Shown one piece after another: positions 21,936 through 34,360 of a stretch of DNA of 64,000 bases (positions within the stretch are counted from its first letter, which is position 1; each line of letters opens with the position of its first letter). Made by a program: the position numbers and the translations under genes. Source of the DNA: Artemia franciscana (taxonomy: Eukaryota; Arthropoda; Branchiopoda; Anostraca; Artemiidae); the NCBI RefSeq assembly GCF_032884065.1, contig NC_088872.1, positions 9,051,493 through 9,115,492 on the forward strand, given 5' to 3'. Under the pieces are notes generated by a model that did no database searches, was not told where the DNA came from, and saw only the letters and a program-made list of their open reading frames with translations.

Positions 21936-22630
21936 CCCAAAAATTCAGTATTTAATCCAGACATTGGGTTTTGTATTCGCTAGATCCAGTCTTCGCCAAA
22001 CTCCTTGAACATTTTTACTCTTAAAGATCTAGAAACAGATTAAGGCCAAATGGCTAATCCTCTGAGAAAACCAAGATCAGATTTGGATTCAGTAAGTGTG
22101 TTTACCTCTATAAGTCATATTTATTTTGACGATACCGATCGAAACGATCCTGCCTTCTGCCATTTTCCAGTTTCGCCGAAATTCCGGAGCTACTTGTCTG
22201 GCGAAAAATTGAAGCTCAGAAACAAATTTAGCGTATCTCCTTGAGTCCTTACCCCTATTTCCACCATCTAGTCAACTTCAAATAAAAAATATACGTATAA
22301 CAAATTATCCGGTTTCAGCCGGATTCTGGACGAAATATATGTCCGGCTAAAAAACGATTGTCATATACGGTTTCAGCATGCCCTCTTACCCCGAAATCGA
22401 GCATCTTATCAACTTCAAATAAAACTTTTACTTTTAACTAACTTTCCGGTTTTGGCCAGATTCCCGGCGAAGGATTTATCCGGAAAGAACAAAGGGTTCT
22501 CAGCAGGCTGGCGGTGGAAGAAATTAAACTAATCCAGGTTCGTTTCTTTCACCAGCGAGTCAATCCATGAAAGAAAGGACATAATAGCTAAATATTTCTC
22601 TTGTTTATAAACCAAACGTGTTACAACATA

Positions 22631-24805
22631 ATGGCAGAAGTGATAGATATCGATCAGGAATATGAGGACGGTGATAAAGACTCAGACGATAGTGAACCCT
22701 CCAACAAAAAACCGAGGATCACAAAGAAAAGGGCAGACCAAAGATACAAGACTGAGTAGGAAAGAGAATCTGACTTTAATGAATGGCTACGAAAAGGAAA
22801 GGTGCAGACCGGTCAAAACAGTGGATTTAGCTCACTGTGTTTACTGCAAAAAGGATTTCGTTTGTAAAAAATGGAAACACGACGCAAAAAGGCACAAACA
22901 GACCAAAGATCACGAAGAAAATAAGAAAGCATGGATAACTTCGTCTTCTAAGACCATGCCATTGAGTCTTTATTTTTCTGGTGATTCAAAAATCGAAAGA
23001 GTGGCCACTGTTGAAGCGAAGCTAGTGACATTTCTCGTTGAGCAAGATCTACCCTATTCGCTTTCTGAAGACTTGCTGAAACTTGTGAAAAGTATGCCAG
23101 GCCCAGATCTTCTAGGCCAGGCCACTCTTGGTAGAACTAAAGCAACTAATATAGCTCGACAAGCGTTGGCCCCTCATTTTCATGAAAAGCTTCTTGAAAG
23201 CCTGGAAACGAATCTTTTCTCCGTAGTAATTGACGAGACCACAGATTCCTGTGTAGCCAAACAACTTGCTGTTTTTGTCAGCTTTTGTGACGAAGCAATG
23301 AATGTGCAGGTAGATTTGCTCGCTCTTGTCGAATGCAGCGACGGATCAGCGTCTGGTCTATTCAACCCGCTAGTGAAGGTGATGGATGATGTCAAGAAGG
23401 CAGGTGTTCCTCTACAAAACTGGGTCGGATTCTGCTCTGACACAACGAATGCTATGATGGGGATAAACCACTCAGTCAAAACACTTGTTGAAGGGAAATA
23501 TCCCTGGGTTACAGTTGTGAAATGTAGCTGCCATCTGTGTGCCCTAGTTGCAAGTCCTGCTTGCAAAAAACTGTCCAAGAGCCTCGAAGATCTATGTCGA
23601 ACTGTGTGCAATCACTTCAGGCACAGTGCAAAACGCCAAAATGCATATAGGAAGGAATTTCAAGTCTTTAGTCAAGTGGAACAGCACAGATTCCTTGCTT
23701 TGGCTCCAACACGCTGGTGGTCGTTTCAAAACTGTGCACGACGTATTCTCGAACAGTGGGATACTCTTACGTTGTACTGGGACTCGTTGGTACTTGATGA
23801 TCCCTCGCATGTTAATGATCATGTAAGAATGACACTAAACAACCCATACTGTTGGGAGAGCTGAATGAGTTCAACAGCATCTTCCAGTCTGAAAAACCCC
23901 TATTTCACCTCATGAAAACCCAGGGGGAAAAACTTCTTCGGACATTAGCCATGAACTTTATGAAGCCTTCATATGTTAGAACAGTCAACCCTTTTGACAT
24001 CAATCCGCATGACGAAGTGAACTATCTTCCCGACGAAAATGTCTATATCGGCTACAAAGGGTACGATTTCCTTGTGGGGCTTGAAACGATAGAAGTTACC
24101 AGTGGCCGTTTTGTAGCGGAAAGTCTCCGAATTCGTCGCTCCGCGAGGGATTTCTACGTTGAAGCTGTTCAACAAATTCTTGACCGTTTTCCATTCTCTG
24201 AAAAGATCTACGACCTGGTACACTTGCTTACCCGTAGCTCTAGTTATGAACTGAAAGTTCCCAGTCTTCGTCAGTTCTTCGATTACTACGATTCTGCGCT
24301 TTGGAATAAAGCAAAGCTAGATCAGGAATGGCGGTCTATACCGAGTGTAGCTCTACCTAGTACTGTCGATCTCCCTGACGTAGATGACATGGGCATTGTC
24401 GTTTACTGGCGCCACATCTTGCAAACGAAGTCACCAAATGGTAGTCGGATGTTCCCAAATGTCGGGAAAATGGTTCAGTACTTTTTTTCACTCCCTTTCT
24501 CAAACGTTATTGCCGAGCGTCTCTTCAGTTTGCTCAAGGAAGTGAAAACTGATAAGCGAAACCGACTGAGTGCAGTGACTCTTTCGGCAACACTGAAAAC
24601 CAAGTGTGGCCTTAAGCGCAATTCTTCAAGAGGGCTTGACTCGGGCAAGTCAGTGCTAGATCTAGAACCCGGACTAGTCAAGCGTGTACTCAAAGTGAAG
24701 GCTAGTGCCTCTTCTCGTGACTATAACGTTTTGAACCAAAGCATTGTGTATGGTCCGGCCAAAGATAATGTTTGTGACACACGTGAACAGTCCGATTCCG
24801 ATTAA
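22631..24805 (+). pseudogene. hAT transposase with BED-type zinc finger, broken
   Basis: The likely start is MAEVIDIDQEYEDGD at 22,631, in an acidic N-terminus. TAG replaces a codon at 22,757-22,759, and the frame moves by one between about 22,800 and 22,830. A BED-like finger follows (CVYC..., then KRHKQTKDH). The RNase-H-like core shows VIDETTD (first Asp), FCSDTTNAMMG (second Asp) and CSCHLCAL. A second frame change lies near 23,840-23,855, before LGELNEFNSIFQ. The C-terminal hAT dimerisation region is LPFSNVIAERLFSLLKEVKT with DKRNRLS after it (about 24,490-24,570). The stop TAA is at 24,803-24,805. Total length of about 720 residues is normal for the family. With three breaks it cannot encode one protein unless an unseen intron removes them, which is unlikely. 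Confidence 0.9.
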
Positions 24806-25409
24806 TCTTGTCTCTTTGGCTTGTATTATTTATCTGAAATTAATCTTGTCTGTTTGTCTTGTATTATTTATCTGAATGTTCCTTCTTGAAGCTTTTGATA
24901 TTGATTTTCATTAAACATTAATCGAAAAAGGTTGAGTTACGAGAATCTAGTTACCCATCAATTATTCTATTGGATAGGCTTGAAGGCCCAAGGGAAAATC
25001 ACTTTTAATTTCTTCACTATTCACTTCACATTTATACGGTTTTCCCACCGTGGACTTTCCCTGCTGTGGTACCTCTGCACTTTTACTTCTGTTGCGTGCT
25101 TGACGAAAACGATGAACGACAAATGTGTGTTCACGGACTGAGCTGACCATGCTTACCTTTGACCGCTGAAAAGAAGGATAGACAGCACGTGTTTTCTCAA
25201 ATTTATGACAGATCTTCACCACACTTCACTTGACACTGAATCAACATTCATATTAAAGCGAGATTTTTCACCCATTCTCTCTCAAAAATACAAAACACAG
25301 CTTTTCCGAGAATTTCGGGCATGCCGCGGTTTTTACCGCATTTTGGTTCAAGGATGCCGCGGAAATGCCGCTTTTTGACGAGGCCGGTGCCGCGGAGCGG
25401 TGCCGGTCG

Positions 25410-25430
25410 AGTGGCAACACTGGTTCAGAC
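25410..25430. repeat. Right terminal inverted repeat and target duplication of the hAT element
   Basis: AGTGGCAACACTG (25,410-25,422) is the inverse of the left end with one mismatch, followed by GTTCAGAC (25,423-25,430), identical to the left target duplication. Confidence 0.93.
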
Positions 25431-28400
25431 ACCAAACTGCCAGCTAATAAATATATATATATAAAATTATATTGTATAAATAATTACAAGAAGAATTGCT
25501 AAGGATAACCTGCGCCTAATCGTAATTTCGAGTGACAAACCTCTTAAGTTCAACCTTCTCATGTTTAGTTGAAGGGACGAAGAAAACTGATAACTTTGTC
25601 TTTGACCGAGTTGCCGCCCCTGAAAAAGAATTGACATGGGAGTAAAATGCTTGGACTTCCGCTAGACCTTCAGCTTTTTAGCTATGCTGAACGAAATAAC
25701 CATCTCAAAATTGGAAAAAAGTGACGCGGGAGTGGGCCTAGTTGTCCTCCAATTTTTGTGGCCCCTCAAAAAGGTCACTAAAACTTTTTATTTCTGTTAA
25801 GGGTTATTTCTGTTGCCGGGGCGCTCCTTACCTACAGTTCATTGCCACGAACAAAAAATTGGATGGAACATTTTGGACACTAATTAAATGAATCTCCTTG
25901 TATCTCAGATTTATCACCCTGCCATTTAATCTCTTTCTCTTATTAAAAAAAAACAAAAAAAACTCGAGGAAGCCAATGACTCAAGAATGTCAGTTGCGAG
26001 GATGGACTTATTGACTCAATTGGCTATTGAAACAACCCACTTCTTTTTACAACGACGGAAGGAAGCTACTGATCCACTCAGAAAAAAATGGTTTCTAAAG
26101 CAAGAGACTATGTAAATAAACAATATTTACTTTGTTGTGTTTTTAATAAAATAAAAAAAAACATCATTTATGAAAAACTTAAGATGGGTTCAGAGGCAAG
26201 AGACATTTTACTTTTGATGCCCTTGGTGCTTTAATTTTGTTCTGGTTTGGCTAATACAAATGAAGTAAAATATTTTTCTACGGTAGATAAGATTGGTTAA
26301 GTTTATCCTAAGACAATTCTTGGTACTGAGGATTATTTTTAAGATGACATAAAGAAAAAGAAAGACTCCTAATATTAATCATCATCAGAAAGCATTGGTG
26401 CAAATAATGGTCCAAAAATATTTAAGCATTTCTTTTAAAGATATTTTATAATATCAATCTTTTCTCCGCTTAATTAGACACTGCGTACTAATCAAAATCC
26501 AATTTGGATATTGAAAATTATTTATCAATAGTTACATCAAAAGAGGCGGCCATAGAAAGATCATAACCTCATATTTCAACCTGAAAAAAAGTTTTTTTCA
26601 AATTTTTTTTTTATTAAATAGACCTTCAACATCTTGAACGAGAAGTTAAGGCAGTAGATTAACTTGGATGCTATTGTCTTCTGTGTTCATTGTTGCTTGA
26701 AACAAACGAATTATACATATGCCAATGTTGAGTCCCTAATAGAGGTACTTACTAATTCTTTAAGAAATTGTTGAAGCTTCAAACATTAAGACTAGTATCA
26801 AAACTATTCAAAAAGTTATTCGTCCTGATGGTGTCACTTTGTCATTACAATTTCTTGAGCTGTGTCCTGCTCGGCTGATAATTAACGACAAAAGCGTGTG
26901 TTAGGTCAAATGCTTTTTTTGGTGTCGTCTTTACCGAGAGGACAGGAGGAGGAATTTCTTTTTAATATCGTTTACACAGATATTGATTGAGAAATGCGTG
27001 GAATTATGCTCGTCAGTTCCTTAATTTTTGTAAAGCTTAAAATCGAAGTGAGTGAAGTTTCTCCTTTCAGTGCCACTCATTATTGCTTGTTGAGTTAGTG
27101 TGTTTTCTGAAGTCGTGTGTCTTCTGACTCGGGTGGGGATTTCAACCTTTCGAGTAAGGACCATGAAGTTTAGTGGACATCAAATTTGAGATGGAGTGCA
27201 ACTGTAAGCCTTGTCTGGGTTGACAACGTTATAAGGTTCAGTACGCTGAACCATTGTACACACCCGACTGAACTTTTGAGGATCATTTTTTAGGGTCCCA
27301 TAATGTATGCACTTATTTGAGTCGTAGGAAGTGTTTTCGGTATAGTCTCTATGGATGGTTTTTATTTAGTTTGTGATAAAACCATGCTTAGAAGCTCTGG
27401 GGACTGTGGTCCATGGTGATCTTTGAGCTAAATAAAGCCAAGAAATTGACATGGCTTTTTAGCCGTTATGGGCTGTGGTGGATTTGAGCTGTTAGTAGAA
27501 GTTCACCAATTTTCGTCAAATATTTGTTTATTTTCTTTTAATTCTATTTGATTCTAAATCACTGAGACGTGATGAAACAATAAAGCTTTAAAAGTGTTAT
27601 TGTTCACTTTATAAGGGTGTTCGGTCTTAGCCAGAATTTATGAGAGATAATAGCTATTGTCCTAGTTCTGCCTTTCGGGGCCAGGACCAATTTGACCGGG
27701 GCCAGGGTGGAGGAGAGAGATACGTAAATCCTGTTAACTTGGATATCTGCCAAAAGTGATGGTCAGCTCTCAAACAAAGTAAGTAAATAACAGCTAACGT
27801 CCTAGTCACGCCTTTTTGAGTCTATGACCGATTAAACCCATGTGGAAGAGGAGTAAGGGGAGTTTGATTCTTGCCATTAGCACATTTACGAGAAAGGGAC
27901 ATCGTACTCTAAACAAATTTAGTGGAAGTAAGAGTTTGACCTACAATTTTGCCTTTTCAAGTTTTGCACCCGATCTTATTTGGGAGTGGGAGAGGTGACC
28001 AAAAAATCTTGTGTCCTCAGTTTAATTGCTAGGTGGTATGATCCGCTGTGCAAAAAGTGGGGAGTAGCAATGCTACTTGGCAGTTTTCATGGACAAGTGA
28101 AATTTGTTGACGAAGTTTGTCTGAAAATACTATTTTTACATGTGAAAATACTTTTTGCTCAAAGAAAAGCTGTCAAAACCACAAGTTGTGCTGCTAAAGT
28201 GTGGGAAACCTTTAGATTTCTCTGGAGTTCTGCCACTGGCAACTTTGGAACTTTTTCCATACCTGGGCATGGCGGTTCAGTTCGACCTGGTAAATATGGT
28301 AAGCTATGGTAAATAAGCTATATCGACCTGGTAAGCTATGGTTGCGCGTGTCTCTCTTGACCAGACATATGTGAAGAAAGATTTACATTCTTGTCATTTG

Positions 28401-28530
28401 CCTCCATCACAAGAGCTCCTTTATTGGATCTCAGTTAAATTTGGTTGGGATTAGGTACTAAGGTTTTACGAATATATGTGCTTTTAGGGTGTTCGAGTCC
28501 AATCTAATAGCTTGTAGAGCCTTTTCCTCT
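25431..28530. other. 3.1-kb region without a recognised gene
   Basis: AT-rich. The frame at 27,980-28,312 (plus, 110 codons) has no family resemblance and is judged chance. Contains one foldback-family fragment, listed separately. No splice-site-bounded coding stretch could be supported. Confidence 0.5.
25610..25856 (+). repeat. Foldback repeat family, fragment
   Basis: Shows the actatgctgaa..aaat..ctatctcaaaatt type segment, gggcctagttg.cctccaattttt and a shortened end ctacagttcattgccacgaac, missing the tttgat terminus. Confidence 0.75.
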
Positions 28531-28532
28531 AA

Positions 28533-31064
28533 AAGTTAAGTTCCAATTGGATTCTTGGGTATTGTATCATTTTTTGATTTATTTCACCTTTATGCACCGG
28601 TTGTTTCACTGATGGTCCAATAACTTTTGATAATCGTCAAAGAATGTCACATAGCTGACAAATGAAGTTTGTTTTATGCAAAATTCCTAAAAATTTATAA
28701 AAAAAAATATTTATTTAAATAACATTTTAAATAAATAATAAAAAAAAATTGTATAAAAAAATTTATAAAAGTTAAGTTGCAAATGGATTCTTGGGTATTT
28801 TATCATTTTTTGATTGATTCCACCTTTATGCACCGGTTGTTTCACTGATGGTCCAATAACTTTTGATAATCGTCAAAGAATGTCACATAGCTGACAAATG
28901 AAGTTTGTTTTATGCAAAATTCCTAAAAATTTATAAAAAAAATATTTATTTAAATAATATTTTAAATAAATAATTAAAAAAAATTTTATAAAGAAATTTA
29001 TAAAAGTTAAGTTGCAAATGGATTCTTGGGTATTTTATCATTTTTTGATTGATTTCACCTTTATGCACCGGTTGTTTCACTGATGGTCCAATAACTTTTG
29101 ATAATCGTCAAAGAATGTCACATAGCTGACAAATGAAGTTTGTTTTATGCAAAATTCCTAAAAATTTATAAAAAAAAAATATTTATTTAAATAACATTTT
29201 AAATAAATAATAAAAAAAAATTGTATAAAAAATTTTATAAAAGTTAAGTTGCAAATGGATTCTTGGGTATTTTATCATTTTTTGATTGATTCCACCTTTA
29301 TGCACCGTTTGTTTCACTGATGGTCCAATAACTTTTGATAATCGTCAAAGAATGTCACATAGCTGACAAATGAAGTTTGTTTTATGCAAAATTCCTAAAA
29401 ATTTATAAAAAAAAATATTTATTTAAATAACATTTTAAATAAATAATAAAAAAAAATTGTATAAAAAAATTTATAAAAGTTAAGTTGCAAATGGATTCTT
29501 GGGTATTTTATCATTTTTTGATTGATTCCACCTTTATGCACCGGTTGTTTCACTGATGGTCCAATAACTTTTGATAATCGTCAAAGAATGTCACATAGCT
29601 GACAAATGAAGTTTGTTTTATGCAAAATTCCTAAAAATTTATAAAAAAAAATATTTATTTAAATAACATTTTAAATAAATAATAAAAAAAAAATTGTATA
29701 AAAAAATTTATAAAAGTTAAGTTGCAAATGGATTCTTGGGTATTTTATCATTTTTTGATTGATTCCACCTTTATGCACCGGTTGTTTCACTGATGGTCCA
29801 ATAACTTTTGATAATCGTCAAAGAATGTCACATAGCTGACAAATGAAGTTTGTTTTATGCAAAATTCCTAAAAATTTATAAAAAAAAATATTTATTTAAA
29901 TAACATTTTAAATAAATAATAAAAAAAAAATTGTATAAAAAAATTTATAAAAGTTAAGTTGCAAATGGATTCTTGGGTATTTTATCATTTTTTGATTGAT
30001 TCCACCTTTATGCACCGGTTGTTTCACTGATGGTCCAATAACTTTTGATAATCGTCAAAGAATGTCACATAGCTGACAAATGAAGTTTGTTTTATGCAAA
30101 ATTCCTAAGAATTTATAAAAAAAATATTTATTTAAATAATATTTTAAATAAATAATTAAAAAAAAAATTTATAAAGAAATTTATAAAAGTTAAGTTGCAA
30201 ATGGATTCTTGGGTATTTTATCATTTTTTGATTGATTCCACCTTTATGCACCGGTTGTTTCACTGATGGTCCAATAACTTTTGATAATCGTCAAAGAATT
30301 TCACATAGCTGACAAATGAAGTTTGTTTTATGCAAAATTCCTAAAAATTTATAAAAAAAATATTTATTTAAATAATATTTTAAATAAATAATTAAAAAAA
30401 ATTTTTATAAAGAAATTTATAAAAGTTAAGTTGCAAATGGATTCTTGGGTATTTTATCATTTTTTGATTGATTTCACCTTTATGCACCGGTTGTTTCACT
30501 GATGGTCCAATAACTTTTGATAATCGTCAAAGAATTTCACATAGCTGACAAATGAAGTTTGTTTTATGCAAAATTCCTAAAAATTTATAAAAAAAAATAT
30601 TTATTTAAATAATATTTTAAATAAATAATAAAAAAATAAATTTATAAAAAAAATTTATAAAAGTTAAGTTCCAAATGGATTCTTGGGTATTGTATCATTT
30701 TTTGATTGATTTCACCTTTATGCACCGGTTGTTTCACTGATGGTCCAATAACTTTTGATAATCGTCAAAGAATTTCACATAGCTGACAAATGAAGTTTGT
30801 TTTATGCAAAATTCCTAAAAATTTATAAAAAAAATATTTATTTAAATAATATTTTAAATAAATAATAATAAAAAAAAATTATAAAAAAAATTTATAAAAG
30901 TTAAGTTCCAAATGAATTCTTGGGTATTTTATCATTTTTTGATTGATTTCACCTTTATGCACCGGTTCTTTCACTAATGGTCCAATAACTTTTGATAATC
31001 GTCGAAGAATGTCACATAGCTGACAAATGAAGTTTGTTTTATGCAAAATTCCTAAAAATTTGTA
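28533..31064 (+). repeat. Satellite array, 236-bp unit, 11 copies
   Basis: cacctttatgcacc recurs at 28585, 28821, 29056, 29293, 29529, 29766, 30003, 30239, 30475, 30713 and 30950, steps of 235-238. Central copies are nearly identical and the last ones diverge, as in an array homogenised by unequal exchange. Each unit has an AT-only self-complementary block (atttatttaaat.a.attttaaataaat) able to form a cruciform. Frames crossing the array are chance. Confidence 0.97.
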
Positions 31065-31918
31065 AAAAAAATTGTATTCACTATCCATTTTAACCGTTGC
31101 TTCAAACACATAACACTTAATTCTAAAGTATTCTAATCCCACGGCAAATGGCAAATACACGGAAAAAGTAAGTTGTCGAAGATGTTGCTCTTGTTGCTGC
31201 AGCACTTCATGGAGCCTTGTCATATAAGGTTTAATTACTAATTATGTTTGTTAGAAACTTGTTAATATATTAATTAGATTGCAAATTCCCACCTTTGACT
31301 GCAAATTTCACTTGGATTGGAACTTAATACTCTAAACATTTAATTTCTAGTTTTTCCTTGAGTCTATTAAAAAGCAAAACCTCATTGTTATCAATTTATT
31401 GACTTAAGTTGCGATTTCTCTGATTTGCAAATATTTTGACAATGTTGACAAGTAAATATGGAAGGTAAGTAGGGGTCCAAAGTTTTAGTCAATATAGACA
31501 CAGTCATTTTTTACAGTATTGATAGCTTGGTATGGAAAATAAGTAGGGCTTTCAAATGATGTACATGTGTGAAAACCCACTGCTTCTGTGCCCTCAGTCT
31601 AAATTACTTAACGCATTTGACCTTTTCGATTCCTGCTTTTTATCTGTCCATGAAGAAGAAAATATTCCTTTTTTTTTCTTCATGGACAGATTTAGATAGA
31701 TTTGTTTTTCTTATAACAATACAATTCTAACACTACAATCTACTGATCCCCACAAATCCTCCATGGCCTCTAAGAGGATTGATCGGATGGATTCTTGCAA
31801 TTTGTCGGTAAGATAATCCCAAGGCTTCGGGGGAGGAATATTTATTTCTATAAGAATGGAATATTTAGAAAATACTTAATTTTCAAATATAAAATAATTA
31901 ATGTGTTGATTTAAGGTT

Positions 31919-34115
31919 TTTATGGCACTTGGTATTAACCAAGTGACATATAGCAATCGCAAATTCTGTCGGTCTGTCCGTCGGTCTGTTGGTCCCGGGT
32001 TTGCTACTTTAGGCACTTCCAGGTAAGCTAGGACGATGGAATTTGGCAAGCGTATCAGGGACCGGACCAGATTAAATTAGAAATAGTCGTTTTCCCGATT
32101 TGACCATCTGGAGGGTGTGGGGGGCCGGTTCATTCGGAAAAATTGAAAAAATGAAGTATTTTTAACTTATGAGCGGGTGATGGGATCTTAATGAAATTTG
32201 ATGTTTGGAATGATATTGTGTCTCAGAGCTCTTATTTTAAATCCCGACCGGATCTGATGACATTGGGGGAGTTGGAGGGAGGAAACCTAAAATCTTGGAA
32301 AACACTTAGAGTGGAGGGATCGGGATGAAACTTGATAGAAAAAATATGCACAAGTTCCGTATACATAATTGACATAATTGGAACGGATCTGCTTTCTTTG
32401 GGGTAGCTAGGGGGGGGGGGTAATTCTGAAAAATTAGAAAAAATGAGGTATTTTTAACTTACGAACGAGTAATCGGACCTCAATGAAATTTGATGTTTAG
32501 AAGGATATCGTGTCTTAGAGCTCTTATTTTAAATCCCGACCGGATCTGGTGATATTGGGGGGATTTGGGAGGGGGAACCTAAAAGTTGGAAAACACTTAG
32601 AGTGGAGGGATCGGGATAAAACTTGATGGGAAAGATAAGCACAAGTCCTAAATACATGATTGACATAACCCTAACGGATCCGCTCTCTTTGGGGTAGTTG
32701 GGGGAGGGGTTAATTCTGAAAAATTAGAAAAAATGAGGTGTTTTTAACTTACGAACGGGTGATTAGATCTCAATGAAATTTGATATTTAGAAGGATATCG
32801 TGTCTCAAAGCTCTTATTTTAAATCCTGACCGGATCTGGTGACATCGGGGGAAGTTTGGGGTGGGGGAATCTAAAATCATGGAAAACGCTTAGATTGGAG
32901 GGATCGTAATGAAACCTGTTGGGAAAAATAAGCAGAAGTCTTACATACGTGATTTAAATAATTGGAACGGATCCGCTCTATTTGGGAGGGGGGGGGCTAA
33001 TTTTGAAAAATAAGAAAAAATGACGTATTTTTAACTTACGAAGGACTGATCGGATCTTCATGAAACTTCATATTTAGAAGATCCTCGTAACTCAGATCTC
33101 TTATTTTAAATCTCAACCTGATCAAGCGTAATTGGGGGGGGGGGGGGGGCAGTTGAGGGGACCGAAAATCTTAGAAAATACTTAAAGCGGTGAGATCAGG
33201 ATGAAACTGGATGGGAAGAATACAAACCTGTCTAAGATACGTGACTGACATAACCGGACCAGATTTGTTCTCTTTGGTGGTATTGGGGGGGGGGTAATTT
33301 TGAAAATTGAGGTATTTGTAACTTACGAAAGGGTGACCAGATCTTAATGAAATTTGATATTTAGAAGGATCTCGTGCTTTAAAGTTCTAATTTTAAATTC
33401 CGACCATATCCTGTGACATTGGGGGGAGTTAGAGGGGGAAACCGGAATTCTTGGGAAACGTGAAAATTGGGTATTTTTATCTTATGAATAGATGATCGGA
33501 TCTTAATGAAATTTGATTTTTAGAAGGAATCTATGTCTCAGAGCTCTTATTTCAAATCCCGACCAGATATTTTGACACTGGGGGAGTTGGAGGGGGAAAT
33601 CTTGGAAAAACACTTGGAGTGGAGGAATCGGGATGAAGCTTAGTGGATAGAATAAACAAATGTCCTTGATACGTGATTGACAGAATCGTACTGGATTCGC
33701 TCTCTTTGGAGGAGTTGGGGGGGGGGGTTCAGTGATTTGGCGAGTTTGGTGCTTCCAGACGTGTTAGGACGATGAAAATTGGTAGGCGTGTCAGGGAACT
33801 GCACAATTTGACTTGATAAAGTCGTATTCCCAGATTCGACCATCTGGGGGGCTAAAGGGAGAGGAAAAATTCGAAAAAATTAGGTATTTATAACTTACGA
33901 GTGGGTGATCGGATCTTAATGAATTTTGATATTTAGAAGGACATCGTGACTCAGAGACCTTATTTTAAATCCTGACCGGCATTAAGCCTCTTATTTTCCT
34001 TTTTAAATCAATCTATTGATTCATAGAATTTTGTTAGAGCTCATACCATATGATCTCTTGGCTCTTAGCTCTTCTCGCCTCGTCACAAGTGCCATATGAG
34101 CTCTTAGCTCTTGTT
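31919..34115 (-). mobile_element. Helentron-associated (HINE/DINE-like) non-autonomous element
   Basis: The left end has TATGGCACTTG running into the hairpin CACTTGGTATTAACCAAGTG (stem 8, loop 4). The right end has the inverse CAAGTGCCATA about 20 bases from the border. Between them is a tandem core. The sister duplication at about 35,250 lacks the whole element and shows that it entered a T-rich site without a clear target duplication. Subterminal inverted repeats, a hairpin near one end, a tandem core and T-T insertion are the known features of HINEs. An alternative is a TA-flanked TIR element (31,923-34,094). No protein is encoded. Confidence 0.65.
32040..33990 (+). repeat. About 288-bp tandem core of the HINE-like element, 6-7 units
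   Basis: atgaaatttgat-type words lie at 32,191, 32,483, 32,773, 33,060, 33,347, 33,506 and 33,919. The first four steps are 287-292 bases; the last two units are rearranged. G runs of 8-12 follow ttggggg in most units. Confidence 0.9.
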
Positions 34116-34360
34116 CATCATTAGTAATAGAAGAAATCTCCAAAGGAGATTAGTTCAGTTTTCTTTTTCGGATTTTCGATTCTAATGTCTTGCACAATAG
34201 CTGGGTACAAAATCGGTACTATTACTGAGTTAAGTAACAACGTAACTGAAGCAAAATCATTGTTAAATGATTAACAATCATTTTTTAATAGATATGTCTA
34301 TCTATCATTCGTCCATGCGTTATTCCTAGGGTAGTAGAACCAAGGTAGATAGTCATAGAG

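Larger units (their letters stand above)
18591..25422 (+). mobile_element. hAT-superfamily DNA transposon, 6.8 kb
   Basis: 13-bp terminal inverted repeats CA(T/G)TGTTGCCACT and a perfect 8-bp target duplication GTTCAGAC (18,583-18,590 and 25,423-25,430) define the ends. Many ATGCCGC/CCGC words lie in both subterminal regions (18,608-18,710 and 25,320-25,395), as expected for transposase-binding sites. The transposase occupies 22,631-24,805. The element is unusually long because nearly 4 kb of non-coding sequence, with an old tandem duplication and later insertions, lies before the gene. It is decayed. Confidence 0.93.
31137..34222 (+). repeat. Segmental duplication, left copy (contains an insertion)
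   Basis: Starts cacggcaaatggcaaataca and ends agctgggtacaaaa. It matches 34,361-35,366 over about 0.89 kb once the 2.2-kb element at 31,919-34,115 is removed. The right copy has about 150 extra bases near 34,575-34,740. Confidence 0.88.

Noticed and set aside
27980-28312. 110-codon plus-strand frame.
   Set aside because: No recognisable motif, no splice or promoter context, and composition like its non-coding neighbours.
28533-31064. Regular repeat-spacer structure resembling a CRISPR array.
   Set aside because: The whole 236-bp unit is repeated without unique spacers and the genome is eukaryotic; it is a satellite.
30879-31223. 114-codon minus-strand frame crossing the satellite end.
   Set aside because: Most of it is satellite sequence; only the first 30 residues, also kept in the duplicated segment at 34.4 kb, could be meaningful, and they match nothing recognised.
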